From: Pogostemon cablin
Lineage: Eukaryota > Streptophyta > Magnoliopsida > Lamiales > Lamiaceae
Length of the DNA stretch: 64,000 nucleotides
Assembly: GCA_023678885.1 (NCBI GenBank)
Contig: CM042957.1
Location: forward strand, 2,495,648-2,559,647
Reading direction: 5' to 3'
Each line of letters begins with the position of its first letter. Position 1 is the first letter of the stretch. Both the position numbers and the translations under genes were made by a program. Shown piece after piece: positions 46,773-59,109 of this stretch. The notes below the pieces were generated by a model, which searched no databases, was not told the DNA's origin, and saw only the letters and a program-made list of their open reading frames with translations.

Positions 46773-47557
46773 GCAGGACCAATTTTAGTTGGAGGAAAAC
46801 ATAACCAAAACAAACAGCCTCTGGGAGTTGGACTTATTTTGTTTAGACTTCCTCTTATGTCTTAATATTGTAACAAGTGAAGCATGTTTTGCCCTACTAA
46901 TAATTAGGTTCAGTTGCCAAAGCAAGGTGAAGTTCATTTTTCATACTTATATATATTGTCGGGGAAATGTAGTACTATTATTGAGCAGATCTATCTCATT
47001 GCTTTATTTGTATGTTATTATTTCCTGTTTTGCTAAATTTATTATTATGAATTCTTTTTCGGGCAAATGATTCTTTACATTTGTTATACATTAGGTTATG
47101 TATGCTCTTGTGGCCCTGTGGGATACTTGGAGTATTATTTCACTTCGATTTAATCTTTGTATATTCTTGTGTTTTATTAGTTATTTTGCTCTTGTATTTT
47201 AATTTTTACATTAGGGTTTTTACTCCATGTTTGAAAAAATGTACGTATAGTAGATGTAGCAGTAATTTATAGCTATCACCCATATTTATAGTAATTAGGG
47301 TTATAAATGTTCTTGAAAATATTTAAGATTTAATAAAAATGAGGTAGAGTATGGGAGTTGCAGGTAATTTATGTAAATTATAGGGACTAAGTTGCAAAAA
47401 AGATTACAACTGTCAAGAATCGGCTTCCGCGGCACGGAAGAAGACAAATACAACCTGAGAAAGGGAAAGAGTCAGAGAGGAGAGAGAAAGTAGAGCTCCG
47501 GTGAGAGACTGAGCCCCACTTGTTTCTCTCTCCAACAAAATACTGATAATTGTGGCA
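46773..47557. other. Intergenic DNA between MIP3 and the kinase gene
   Basis: It contains the MIP3 3' UTR and the kinase promoter and leader. The leader near 47460-47550 is rich in GAGAGA and CTCTCT. I see no element. Confidence 0.5.
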
Positions 47558-49955
47558 ATGGGGGGAGGTGATTACAGGAAGGAGGAGCGCATGGTGTTGG
47601 TTACGATCCTCGTATTGGCATCTTTCGCCGTGGCGTCGGTGCTGGTGACCTTCTGTTACTACTGCTTCTTGAGATACAAAATCTCCAAACGCCTAAACAC
47701 CCAACACCAAAGTTAGTACCCAACTCTCCTCTCTTTCTTGTCTTTATTTGGAAATTTCTGGACTAAATGCTGCGCTGTGTTGGCTGTTTTCATTATGTGG
47801 AATCATGGGAATGCTCATTTTGATTCTAATTTCTTGAAAACCCAGTTAAAAAGATGACGGTGTGGTGAGAGTAAAACTGCAACTTTTCCTTATTTTTATT
47901 GTGGTCCTCATTCTTCTTTACTATGTAAATTTGACGGATGAAAGGCAAAAGGAAAAGAAATACTTTCTGTAATTAGCCCAATGAGCCGGGAAATAGCAAA
48001 ACTTGAGAGACCTATTTCTCTTTTGCTAATGGCACGAATCAAGTCTGTTGTTCAATGGAACTCTTTCCTAGTCCCAAACTATTGCTTGATGATTAAAAAA
48101 AATCATATTTTTTGTTATTTCAATGGTTTTTACTTCTTGAAAATCTAGGTGAGAAACTTAGTGTGGTGTAAGTAAAACTTCGGTATCTCTCTATTTATGT
48201 CGTGGTCCTTATTCTGTCATTTCGTAGTCAAGATTTGACTGAATAGAAATGTGGGGCTTCATACATAGGCAAAGGTTATTTATTTATTTATTTATTTGGT
48301 GATTAGCCTAAAGTAGTAAACATCCAGGAAAAATAATCATATAACATAATAAAAAGTAATGAGATTTAGTTATAAAGTTTGTCTTAGAAGTTGGAGTTAT
48401 TCCACATCCTCAGTTGTTCTAGATTTCTGGCAAATTATTTCAGTGTGGATAAGGAATGCTCTCCCTTTAAGTTAGTTTGAATGGATGAGTTAAATCTATT
48501 TCTTTTTTATCAATTTGAAGTGTGTTAATGGAACTTGTTCTTTGTTATATGGATTTGGCATATCGATCTTTTGTTTTCTGATAATCTCCTATTAAATTTG
48601 TAAGAGATATACCATGAAGAGAAAGCAAACAATTCAGCAAACATCCAAGTTGCAACGGAGAAAGGAGTTCAGGTCTTTTCTTACAAGCAGCTGCAATCAT
48701 CTACTGGTGGATTTGCAAAGTCTAATGTGATTGGCCGGGGAGCATTTGGACTTGTATATCGAGGGGTGCTTCAAAATGGAAAAAAAGTTGCTGTGAAGTT
48801 GATGGATCAAGCTGGAAAACAGGGAGAGGATGAATTTACAGCAGAGGTCTCATCTTTTTACTGAGTAAAAATGTGGTGGACCTTTGAGGTGTTTCTGTTA
48901 TACTCTTTGCTGAAGCTCTTGTTTCATGTGTGTTGTTTTCTTGACACAAATCATAGGTAGAACTGCTGGGTCGGCTTTCTTCTCCGTATTTGCTTTCGTT
49001 GATAGGCCACTGTTCAGAAAGCAGCCGTAAACTCCTCGTTTATGAGTTTATGGCCAATGGAGGACTGCAGGAACATTTATATCCCGTCAGTGGTAAAATT
49101 TCCTCTCTTAACTTGTGTTTCTTATGATGAACTGAAATACTGGCATTAGGTAATAGGACTGTTTCTTCAAATCTAAACTGGGAAACTCGACTAAGGATCG
49201 CGTTAGAGGCAGCAAAAGGTTTGGAATACCTCCATGAACACATCAGTCCCCCTGTAATTCACAGGGACTTCAAGAGCAGCAACATCCTTCTCGATAGCAA
49301 CTTTCACGCCAAAGTTTCCGACTTTGGTCTTGCAAAACTTGGGCCGGAGAGAGCTGGCGCTCATGTTTCAACACGAGTATTGGGCACCCAAGGATACGTT
49401 GCACCCGAGTATGACCAACACTTGATCTTATTTGTTGCATCTACAATACAGGAGATCAACACGTATATCTTCTAGGTTAACCAATTTTATTTGCAGATAT
49501 GCTCTCACCGGGCATCTGACCACAAAATCGGATGTGTATAGCTACGGAGTAGTCCTCCTGGAGTTACTTACTGGTAGAGTTCCAGTTGATATGAAGAGGT
49601 CTACCGGTGAAGGTGTTCTTGTATCTTGGGTACGTTTGCTGTGCATTAATCTTTAAACTTCAGTAGCCACAAGTGTCTACATTGATTTGTGACCTCTGTG
49701 TGTGTGGGGGAGTAGGCAATACCCCAGCTTACAGATAGAGATAAAGTGGGTGAAATAATGGATCCAGCACTAGAGGGTCAGTATTCATTGAAGGAGGTGA
49801 TTCAAGTGGCGGCGATTGCTGCAATGTGTGTACAACCGGAGGCGGATTACCGGCCGCTGATGGCGGACATCGTGCAGTCTCTAGTCCCATTAGTGAAGCA
49901 TCACAGAGCTTCAAAGCCAGGTACCTCCCCCATTTCTCATGCTCCCAAGGCCTAG
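47558..49955 (+). CDS. Receptor-like Ser/Thr kinase without large ectodomain
   Basis: Six exons: 47558-47711, 48605-48846, 48957-49092, 49150-49408, 49497-49629 and 49716-49955. They give 387 aa. A membrane segment lies at residues 12-36, preceded by about 11 residues, so there is almost no extracellular part. The kinase domain has the Gly loop GRGAFG (95-100), VAVK with Lys116, HRD (215-217), DFG (235-237) and APE (262-264). It is an RD kinase with all catalytic residues present. The split codon for Glu264 across exons 4 and 5 supports the donor GTATGA at 49409. It belongs to the receptor-like cytoplasmic/PERK-related group similar to Arabidopsis At3g58690. The C-terminus may include a further small exon, since CAGGTACCT near 49919 could be a donor. 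Confidence 0.9.
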
Positions 49956-50286
49956 GACTTTGTTATGGATCAATTCACTATTTCCAGATTTGGTCTAGTT
50001 AATTTATGGCTATTGTCAGATACCTTTATTGGATCCACCTATCCTGCAAGTAGTTGCAATGCTTTCATAACCTTAATTTTGTCTCTTCATCATGTTTGAT
50101 TACCCTGTCACTTTCAGCTTGTGGACTGCGTTTGTTTTCATTCTTGGAAACTTTGATTTAACGGCTGTATGGGATGGGACAATCATTATTTTATTTGAAA
50201 AATAAACAAGTTTTATGAATCAGTTTACGCCGTTTCATCTTTCAAGCGGCCGTCTACGTGGACTTATTAAGGCCCGTTAATTGAAT

Positions 50287-51433
50287 GGGAAAAGGGTCAC
50301 CTTAATCTTATATCAAAGGATCAAATTGGCTCCTTAACTAATTTTTTTTTCATCCAAGCTCCTCATCTAATTATGTTGGATCAAATAACCCCTTCTTTCA
50401 AAAACTTTAAGTGCAAAAGATCATAAAAGCCCCCATCTTATTTCTTTGAATCAAAAAAGTCCCTCATCTATTTATTTATTTTTTTCATTCAAACACTTTT
50501 ACTAATTTATTATATCATATTAGACCCTCATCCCCAAAAATAAAAATAGAACACCTTTTGTTAAATACTAATTTTCGGGAAAAAAAAAAAACAAAAACTA
50601 CCGTTTATTTAGTTATTTAAAAAACACTCATCTTGTACTTTATTTCTTCTTTTATTTAATTAATTACAATGTATAAATTTTATTTGATAAACAATATATA
50701 ATGCTGGTACGTTATTAAATTCGATTTAATTAGTTATATCTACGTTTTGAAGTCTTTTTTTTTTAAGTATTCAAATTCATAATCCATTACTTTAAAATAA
50801 ACGTATAAAATTATTTTGTAAATATTACAATAAATATGAGGTCAAAATTATTGTTTAATTTTTTAAATAATGTAAGATAAATATTCAATAAAAATTAATA
50901 TAATTCAAATTAAATATATATTTTTTAATGAAATAGTGCAATTGAATGGATGTTGGATGTATTTTTTTTAATTATTATTTTTATATATCTCGTAAATTGT
51001 TCAAGTTTGAAATAGATCCGTTGATGGTTATTATTATATTTTTGATCATGTACATTTTTTATTAATAATATTATCACTTTTATTTGTCCTATAAATTATT
51101 TATGAACTGTTTTAATTTTGAAAGATTATCACTTTTTCTTGATCATATATCAATATTTATTACGAATATATTACTAATTATTTGTAAATATTATTATTTT
51201 CCTCATTTTTATTAAAAATATAATCACATTTTATCTTATAGAATGGTTCATCAAGTATTATTCTTAATATAATCTTTTGTAATTTAAATATATGCAGTGA
51301 ATATGTATTAAAATAATTAAAATAAAAAATCAAAACAGAGAAAAATAAAACGAAAAAATATCGAGGGGTCTGCAATACACCTTTTGATTATAAAATTATA
51401 TAATAATAATAATAAGTTAAATAAAAGAAGAGA

Positions 51434-51469
<36 letters not shown>

Positions 51470-51824
51470 GGAATGTAAATTTAAAAAATGAGCAGGGGAT
51501 TAAAATTAATCAGTGTTTAGTATTTTTATGTTTTAAATTATAATTAATAAAAAAAGGTCGAACATTACTAATTAATATAGAGATACAGTTATGTTTAATT
51601 TGAAAGTATAAAAAGCAGATTTGATCCTATAAAAAAAAAATTAGGTGGTTTGTATGTAATAAAAGAAAGTATAAGGACTTAACCAATCCCATCCCATTAA
51701 ATAAATTGAAGGATTTATTTGACCCATTTTCTATAAATAAAGGGTTTGGATGATCAAATGTATATAGTTGGAGGGTTTATTTGATCCATGATAAAAGATG
51801 AGGGGCATAGTTGATTTTTTCCCC
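50287..51824. mobile_element. MULE-like non-autonomous element
   Basis: The element is 1538 bp, flanked by the 10-bp direct repeat TTAATTGAAT (50277-50286 and 51825-51834). The ends are long, imperfect inverted repeats: GGGAAAAGGGTCACC with AAAGGATCAAATTGG at the left, mirrored by GGGGAAAAAATCAAC with CATGGATCAAATAAA at the right. The body is AT-rich with no transposase. Its (AAATA)n-like run lies near 51440-51470. Long inverted repeats and a 9-11-bp duplication suggest the Mutator group. Confidence 0.8.
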
Positions 51825-51916
51825 TTAATTGAATTGGTCTGGTTCAGCCTTAAGTGGGCCTTTTCGTTTACTAAGGCCCATATTCTTTTCCATACTAAGG
51901 CCCAACTTTACTTTCA

Positions 51917-52609
51917 GGGAAAAATACTGAAATTTCGGTATACCTTCTTTATTATATCGAAAAGTATTGATTTTACCAAAATTTTAGGTATGCCGAAGTT
52001 TTTGGTAAGGTATGATATCGTATTGAAAATTTTAGTACGATAAAAGTATATAAATAATCAATACCGCGGTATTTCGGTATATACCAAAATACCTTAAAAT
52101 ATTCGATTTTTGAGTAATATGATACGATATTACCATACTACATGATATATACAATTATAATTATTATTTATATATTATAATTTTAATTAAATTATATATA
52201 CACTATTTAATTAAAATATTAAATCTAAAATCCTACGGTATATTTCTTCATAATTATAAATATGCGATAAAGTTGATTGGTTTTCATGATATCTTGTACT
52301 TCTTTTTTAATTACGTAGCTCTATCATATATGAAATTTAATAGTGTTAATTTGTGTAGATCTCTTTATTTAGTAGTTTTTTATTAGATTTATTGAATTTT
52401 AGGTGTATAAACTATCTAATAGGATGATATATACCGATATTTTATGAATGATATGGTATACCGAAATATCGGTAAACAGAAGGTATACTAAAATATCGAT
52501 ATACCGAAATTTTAGATAAAGTAACGGTATGATTTTTTATATACCGAAAATTTCAGTTCGGTATTTGGTATGACCAAAAATTTTCGGTATGCCATACCGC
52601 CTACCCCTA
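51917..52609. mobile_element. MITE-like repeat with CGGTATACCGAAAT motifs
   Basis: The right end (minus strand) begins TAGGGGTAGGCGGTATGGC, like the ends of plant hAT MITEs. Both end regions are full of palindromic GGTATACCGAAAT motifs around an AT-rich core. The left end is decayed and I found no target duplication. It ends 34 bp before the NLR stop codon. Confidence 0.6.
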
Positions 52610-52642
52610 AATATGGCTGGCATAAACTGAAGATTTATTAGA

Positions 52643-55432
52643 TTACATATTATAAAAATTACAAAACGTTAGAAGTGACAATGCCGAAACGAAGATTAGG
52701 AACACGAGCGAGCCTCCAGTTATCTCCTTGTCTTCTCTTCTCTTCTCTTCAACCACCCTCTCCACAAATTCATTCTCCATATTTCCTAAACTGAAAACCT
52801 GAAGATCCCCCAAATGCTCGATCCCACGTGGCAGCTCTGTCAGCATCTTGCAGTCCCACATGGCCCACTCTCCAAGTCCCGCCATGCTTCCCTTCTCCAC
52901 ATTCACCCATTTCAACCTCTTCAGTCCTCCTATCCACAGCCGCTTCAGCTTCTGGAATCCTTGCTCTCTGAAACTCAATCCCTCCACGTAAGCATCGTGG
53001 ATCCATAGTCGAGCTAGGTTTGGCAAATCTTGAATGCCCTCCAATGGATCCTCCCTCAATCTGCTCCAACCTAGATACAGAGTTGTAAGCCCATACAAAG
53101 ATGGTATCCATCGAGGTACCCTCTCCAACCACCCACATAGCATGAGTGTTCTCAGGAATGGCAAACCGGCACCCGATAGAGAATGGTCTATGTCCAACTT
53201 CTCACCCCTTTCGACCGAGTAGATTCTCAGTGACCGAAGATTGGTCAACTTGGCAATAGAAGAACAAAGTTCCTCTCCGTCTTCACTTCTCACCTTCGCC
53301 ACGCTTAATCTCCTCAGCTGCGTTAGCTTCCCTATCTCCGTCACAATTCTAATGCCATCAACTTCATCATCTACATCTATACAGCAAAGTTTTTGAAGGG
53401 ATGGCAAGGAACTACCTATGCTGTATGGTGCCTTAAAGCTCTGTATGCAGTCAAATGAGAAGTAGGACGTGGTTTTGTGCTTGTACACTAAAAGATGCCG
53501 GAGTTTGTGCAGCTTGAGGAGTTCAATAGGCAGTTCAGTCACTCTGGAATTCTTCAGATCCAATGTCTCTAGATTCTCAAGATGTTTTATCGACTTTGGA
53601 ATGATCTTGACCAGTGTGTTCCTCAAGCATAGATACTTGAGATGATATAATTTGAAAACCCCATTTGGGATAGTCTCTAGTGGAGCACCTCTCAAGTCTA
53701 GAACCTTTAAAAGCCGACATCTGTTGACCAGCTCTTTAATCGGGCCGTACACCAGATTTCCATCGAAAAACACAAGTAGAGAATGAAGGTACTCAAAGTT
53801 GAATCTTTCTATGGAGAAGTTGATGGATTTCTGAACTGCAAGGCGACGAATCTTTTTAGGAAAACTCATCGTCCCCCCGTTGTGTATGGTCACAACATTT
53901 TGCTCAGTTGCCTTTAAAGTAATGTATTCGCGTAGTAGGTCATGGATACGGAATGCCCTTGTTCTTCCATCAACATTTTTGTCAGCCACTTGAATCAAGC
54001 TTCTGCCAAGTAGTTGATTGAGAAAGTCCCCTGCTACTTCTTCAACAGTTCTATCTTGTCTTGACTCCACAAATCCCTCTGCTATCCACAATCGAACGAT
54101 TTTCTCCTTCTCTAGCAAGCCCCCTTCTGGAAAGATACTGAGGTATAAAAAACAGTATTTGAGATAGTAAGGCAAGTCATTGTAACTAGGAGAGAGTAAT
54201 CTCCACAATCTTTGGAGGCTACCACTTTCTAATTCATGACAAAGGCTCCGGTTGAACAACTCCCATTCTTCTGCTTTGTTGTTCTTCGTAGCTAAGAGCT
54301 CACCAATCAAAACAATTGCTAGCGGTAGACCTTCGCATCTCTTCAAGATACTTTCGGCAAATTCCCTTAAATAAGGAGGGCATTGGGTCCTAGGAAATGC
54401 CTTTTTGTAGAACAACACCCTTGATTCATCCACAGGTAATGGCTCCAAATGATGTACATGATAGGTCTCCCAACAAGAAGCACTTGCTATGCTATTAAAC
54501 CGCGTGGTGATGATGATGCAACCTTTGACGTTCGTCTTTGGAAGGGCGAACTTGATAACTTCCCACACAGATATATTCCAAACATCATCAAGAACAATTA
54601 TGTAGTCAGATTCACTTAGAAACTCATAAATAAAATTTCTCATCTCATCAATACTCATGATATCGAGTTCTTGGGGTGGTGATTCCTTGACTTCCCCAAC
54701 AAGTTTCTTGATCAAGTTTGCCAAGAACTGTCTGATATCCTTGTAATCCGAAGCAACAATCCAAACATGTCGATTAAAACGCTTGTTAACCGACTCATCA
54801 TCATACACCTTCTTCACAAGGGTTGTTTTACCCAACCCTGCCATTCCCACCACTGAAATAACCTCAAATCCATTGTCATCCACGGACCAAATCCACTCAA
54901 GGAGATGCTCCTTCGATCTTTCAATCCCCACAACATCACCCACCTCCAAGAAAAGAGCATCGCTCCAACCATCATGCGAAGAGATGCCGAAACTAGAGCT
55001 TTGATCCATGACAGCATACATTTCTCTATACTTGTGCTGAATCTTGGTCACACTGTCCAATCTATACTTGATGGCTTGGATTTCAGTGGCTATCCGATGC
55101 TGTGCTTTCAAATTCTTGATCGAAGCTTGAAATTTTTGGAAGAATCCATTGGTGTAGAGATGCCTTCCAAATTGGAGCGTGTGCTTGTCAAGAACATGTT
55201 GAACATCGTAGGAGATTTCTCGGAGCTGTGCAACCCATTGCTTGAGATTGGGGTTGGTTTCTTCATTTGCATCAGCAACTCTGAGGAACTCCCTCATTTG
55301 CCCTAATTCATTCTGGATGTACTCCATCTCTCGATCGAGTCCACCCAGTAGCTGTTGCTCCTCGCGGAGCACAGCAGAGAGCTGGTTCAACAGAAATGAT
55401 ACAGCACTCTCTGCCATGGCCACCACCTCCAA
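52643..55432 (-). CDS. CC-NB-LRR disease resistance protein, RPM1 type
   Basis: A single exon encodes 929 aa, close to the size of RPM1-type NLRs. These are intracellular immune receptors that sense pathogen effectors. The coiled-coil domain is residues 1-150; its EDVID-like motif is degenerate (SYDVQHVLD). The NB-ARC domain has the P-loop GMAGLGKTT (196-204), kinase 2 IIVLDDVW (278-285), IIITTRF, GLPLA (368-372) and CFLYLSIFPEG. The MHD position reads IHD (496-498). LRRs follow from about residue 550 to 890 (for example LLKVLDLRGAPLETIP, LETLDLKNSRVTELP). The last 25 residues are strongly hydrophobic (LVFLIFVSALSLLTFC). A start at Met6 (MAESAVSFLL) is equally possible and matches relatives better. 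All key ATP-binding motifs are present. Confidence 0.93.
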   Translation of the reverse strand: MEVVAMAESAVSFLLNQLSAVLREEQQLLGGLDREMEYIQNELGQMREFLRVADANEETNPNLKQWVAQLREISYDVQHVLDKHTLQFGRHLYTNGFFQKFQASIKNLKAQHRIATEIQAIKYRLDSVTKIQHKYREMYAVMDQSSSFGISSHDGWSDALFLEVGDVVGIERSKEHLLEWIWSVDDNGFEVISVVGMAGLGKTTLVKKVYDDESVNKRFNRHVWIVASDYKDIRQFLANLIKKLVGEVKESPPQELDIMSIDEMRNFIYEFLSESDYIIVLDDVWNISVWEVIKFALPKTNVKGCIIITTRFNSIASASCWETYHVHHLEPLPVDESRVLFYKKAFPRTQCPPYLREFAESILKRCEGLPLAIVLIGELLATKNNKAEEWELFNRSLCHELESGSLQRLWRLLSPSYNDLPYYLKYCFLYLSIFPEGGLLEKEKIVRLWIAEGFVESRQDRTVEEVAGDFLNQLLGRSLIQVADKNVDGRTRAFRIHDLLREYITLKATEQNVVTIHNGGTMSFPKKIRRLAVQKSINFSIERFNFEYLHSLLVFFDGNLVYGPIKELVNRCRLLKVLDLRGAPLETIPNGVFKLYHLKYLCLRNTLVKIIPKSIKHLENLETLDLKNSRVTELPIELLKLHKLRHLLVYKHKTTSYFSFDCIQSFKAPYSIGSSLPSLQKLCCIDVDDEVDGIRIVTEIGKLTQLRRLSVAKVRSEDGEELCSSIAKLTNLRSLRIYSVERGEKLDIDHSLSGAGLPFLRTLMLCGWLERVPRWIPSLYGLTTLYLGWSRLREDPLEGIQDLPNLARLWIHDAYVEGLSFREQGFQKLKRLWIGGLKRLKWVNVEKGSMAGLGEWAMWDCKMLTELPRGIEHLGDLQVFSLGNMENEFVERVVEEKRREDKEITGGSLVFLIFVSALSLLTFCNFYNM

Positions 55433-55724
55433 TTGAACAAACTCTCGACGGATTACAACAGTTCCAGATATTAACTAGTAAGTAATGACAATTTAAAGAT
55501 AATTTGAAAGCAAATTACCGGTTAGTTTTCTGGGATTGGATCCTTAATTCCTCATCCGTAAAGCAGGCCTTCCCCTTCTCTCTCTCTAAAACCTCTCTCT
55601 AACGTCATTTTTGCAGAAAGAACACAGCAAATGCACATACTTGACAAGTGAAAAGTCTGGATTGAAATGCCCTTGCTTGAAAATTGCAATTCTGAGACTA
55701 AATTTCTGTTAAGGGAAAGTTTTA

Positions 55725-55916
55725 GGGCGTGTTTGGTTGTGAACTGTTTTTCAGTTTTCCATTCCGGTTGAACAGTGATTAGAATGTATAGGTAAATGAT
55801 TGTTTCTCTAACATGCATGAAATTCGTGGGGTTAAATGTTTTCGACTTCAGATTAAGTTTTTACTCTCCCTGTTTTAAATATTCCAGTAAAAATATTGTA
55901 ACAAGCAAACACGGCC
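55725..55916. mobile_element. Tourist-like (PIF/Harbinger) MITE
   Basis: The ends are GGGCGTGTTTGGTTGT and, inverted, GGCCGTGTTTGCTTGT. The flank is TTA on both sides (55722-55724 and 55917-55919). The 192-bp body has no coding sequence. Confidence 0.8.
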
Positions 55917-55919
55917 TTA

Positions 55920-57683
55920 AGATACCAGACATTTGCAATGTTAACTTAACGCGTTAGCCTTTTTAACCTAGTTTTGGTCTTCATTAGGCCGGCAACAAGG
56001 TTGACGGGAATATTTGAATATCATCTTGTTTCATATCTTAAATAATTCATTTGTAGTATATTTCAACCAATCAAAATTTGTAAATATATCAAAATAAATA
56101 ACATCATTTATGATGAAAAAATATTTGACTAGTTGACTGATCATGACTATTTATCCTTTCTTCTTTAATAATGTAAAATTTACAAAATGTTCAATAACGA
56201 GGCTCGAATTTTCTGTGTCATTTGGTGCATTATCTTATATATGCCATACCGTTTAGATAGACTGTACGTAGGAGAGAAAATTATACCCTAAATCTTAAAC
56301 TCTAGTTATAATAGTTGAATTTATTTTTCTCTTTTATGTGTCAATCACTTAATGTATGACAAAAAAGATGATGCATCAAAATAACGCAAAAGATCGATGT
56401 GGTTAAGGTGACTCAATACCCATAAAGAAATAAACTTTATCAAACAATTAAATTTTTATGTGAGCCACCTACACGAATCAGCATCAACGCAATTGAATCT
56501 AACTTATTTAAATATGACTTAAATTCTAATTTATGTATTTGTATATGTTTTTTAGAGTGGGTGAACCTATCTTAGGTGCACCGGATACACCATATAATTA
56601 GCCAGTACTGTAGAGTATACAAATAATATGACTATGAAGTACTAATAGACCAGTAGATCACTCACAGATATGATAAAGTATTAGTACTAAACAAATGTGA
56701 ATTTTTGCGGAGTAATAAGTAAATATATTAAGAATTTCAAATCGAATAAAAAACAAATTTCGGAGATACCACATCTGCGTAATTAGTGGGCACAATTGAC
56801 AATTCTCAATCTTTTTTTAATATTATATGATCAAAATATATGATTACAAATTGATCATATATGTTTGCATGATTCTGATCCAATTTATATACAATAAGCT
56901 CGTCAAATTAGGCTGAGAGCCCGAGAACAAATGAATATTAGGTAATTATATTAGTTGTTTCAGCCCAATAATTTTTTTAATAATTTTGGCCCAAGATGTG
57001 TACGATTTCAAAGCCCGAATCCAAAACACCTTATTATCAAAAATATAGACATATATATTTATATATTTTCTGTGTCAAATTTTCGTCCATGTTGATGTAG
57101 CAGGTTGGTCTTGACTTTAGGCCAACTGCTATCATTAAAGAGTTGGACTTTGTTCCTTAGTCAACTTGTTGAGAGTGTGAATTGCACAGTACTTATACAA
57201 AATAAATAATTAATTATGTAAATGAAATTACTATATTGTTAATTTTATACTTCATTCATCCACACTTATCTTCACAAATTTTATTTTCGTTTATTCCACG
57301 TTATATTCACCGGTCAAAAGAAACTTGAGATAATTATGAGACGGAGGGATTACAAATATAGTGAAGTGAGAGAGTAGAAGGTGGGAAACGCTTTAATTAG
57401 AGAAGCATATGAAAGAGTGAGTCTCCCATTGAATCCGAATAAGCGATCAAAATCACAAACTTTCACATTATCCATCATTGCATGGATTGATCGAGCCGAA
57501 AGGTAAAAGTCAACTAATTAATGATAATGTGTTATTTTCATCTTTCTTCTCTTATCGTTTTCTGATCATCACCTTTTCTCTTCTGCGCTAAACTCCATGG
57601 AAACGCGTTTTAGGCAGCTGCAAAGTTTGAAAATTAGGGTTACCACTATTATGAACTCAATAATTAAAGATTCTTTTAATTGC
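55920..57683. other. Intergenic DNA upstream of the peroxidase
   Basis: There is no gene. A degenerate Stowaway-like MITE may lie at 57250-57350 between TA dinucleotides (right end GAGACGGAGGGAT). The peroxidase promoter occupies the right part. Confidence 0.5.
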
Positions 57684-57692
57684 CTATAAATA
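57684..57692 (+). promoter_or_regulatory. TATA box of the peroxidase gene
   Basis: CTATAAATA lies about 90 bp before the ATG, a normal plant spacing. Confidence 0.75.
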
Positions 57693-57780
57693 CACAATGC
57701 AACAACCTGACTCCCATATCCACAATTATAAGTTTATTAATCATCAAGAGTCAAATTAATTATAGAATAGCTTAGGTGAA

Positions 57781-59109
57781 ATGAGAAACAGTAGTTTGGT
57801 GAGTGTGTGGGTGATAGGGCTTGTGGTGTGTTGTGCTTGTGCCAATGCTCAGCTCAACCCCAACTTCTACGCTGCTTCGTGTCCGAATGTGGGACTTATA
57901 GTTCGGAATGCTGTCCGAGAAGCCATTACTCGAGAGCTCAGGATTGCTGCGTCCATCATTCGTCTCTTCTTCCACGACTGCTTTGTACATGTATTGTACA
58001 CTCTCCATCTCCAAAAGTTTAAGTTGGCAGAGAAGAATATTGTTTACTAATACTTAATCAAGTCACTCGTATTACTCCATATGCATAATGTATGGTATTG
58101 GTGTGGTGTTGTAGGGTTGTGATGCATCTGTGTTGCTAGATGATACACCGACTTTTACGGGCGAAAAGAACGCTTTTCCGAACCGGAATTCGATCCGGGG
58201 GTTTGAAGTGATCGACACCATTAAAACTCGAGTGGAAGCTGCTTGCAATGCCACTGTTTCTTGTGCTGATATTCTTGCTCTTGCTGCACGAGATTCTGCC
58301 GGTTTGGTTAGTATTTTGCATAAATATTATTCTTAATTATCTAGTGTAGTATTAAGACACAAGATTCTATGAAATCGTCGCATGTTATTCTTTTTGCATG
58401 ATTACAAGTATTTTTGTCTGATAATTGAAATTATGCATATGAAAATACCCTTTATCCTAAAACTCGAGGTATTTGGACTTAATGTCACGTGTTTTTTTTA
58501 TAAGAGTATTGGCTGTGGTTCTGCCAGCTGGGATCTTACATCATTAAATTATGTCAGATGGGAGCTTCCACGTGGACAGTCCCTTTAGGCAGAAGGGACG
58601 CCAGAGCCGCAAGCCAGAGCACCGCCAACTCCGATCTCCCACCGCCTTTCGCCGACCTCCCCACCCTCATCTCCGCCTTCGCCGTCAAAGGTCTCACCAC
58701 CCGCGACATGGTGGCGCTCTCCGGCGCCCACACCCTCGGCTTCGCCCAATGCTCCACCTTCCGCACCCGCCTCTACAACGAAACCAACATCAACCCCGTC
58801 TTCGCCGCCAACCGCCGCGGCCTCTGCCCCGCCTCCGGCGGCGACACCAACCTGGTGGCGCTTGACATACAGACACCGAACCGCTTCGACAACAATTACT
58901 TCTTCAACCTGATGACTCAACGCGGGCTGCTCCACTCCGACCAGGTGCTGTTCAACAATGGTTCGACGGATTCGTTGGTTAGACTTTACAGTAGTAATAT
59001 TAACATTTTCAGACAAGACTTCGCTACTGCCATGATCAAGATGGGGAACATAAGCCCACTCACAGGCTCTAATGGAGAGATTAGGAGGAATTGCAGGGTG
59101 GTTAATTAA
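57781..59109 (+). CDS. Secreted class III peroxidase
   Basis: Three exons (57781-57990, 58115-58306, 58558-59109) give 317 aa. Class III peroxidases use hydrogen peroxide to oxidise phenolics, as in lignification and defence. A signal peptide covers residues 1-23, and the mature protein starts with Gln24 (QLNPNFYAASCP), a site commonly cyclised. The distal pocket has Arg61 and His65 in RLFFHDCF; the proximal haem ligand is His192 in SGAHTLG. GCDASVLLDD, SCADILALAARD and FDNNYF are present, and eight conserved cysteines are expected. It resembles the lignin-forming anionic or PRX5-like group. Introns sit after FVH and before MGASTW. The first 300 bp of exon 3 are strikingly GC-rich compared with its surroundings. 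Confidence 0.95.
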
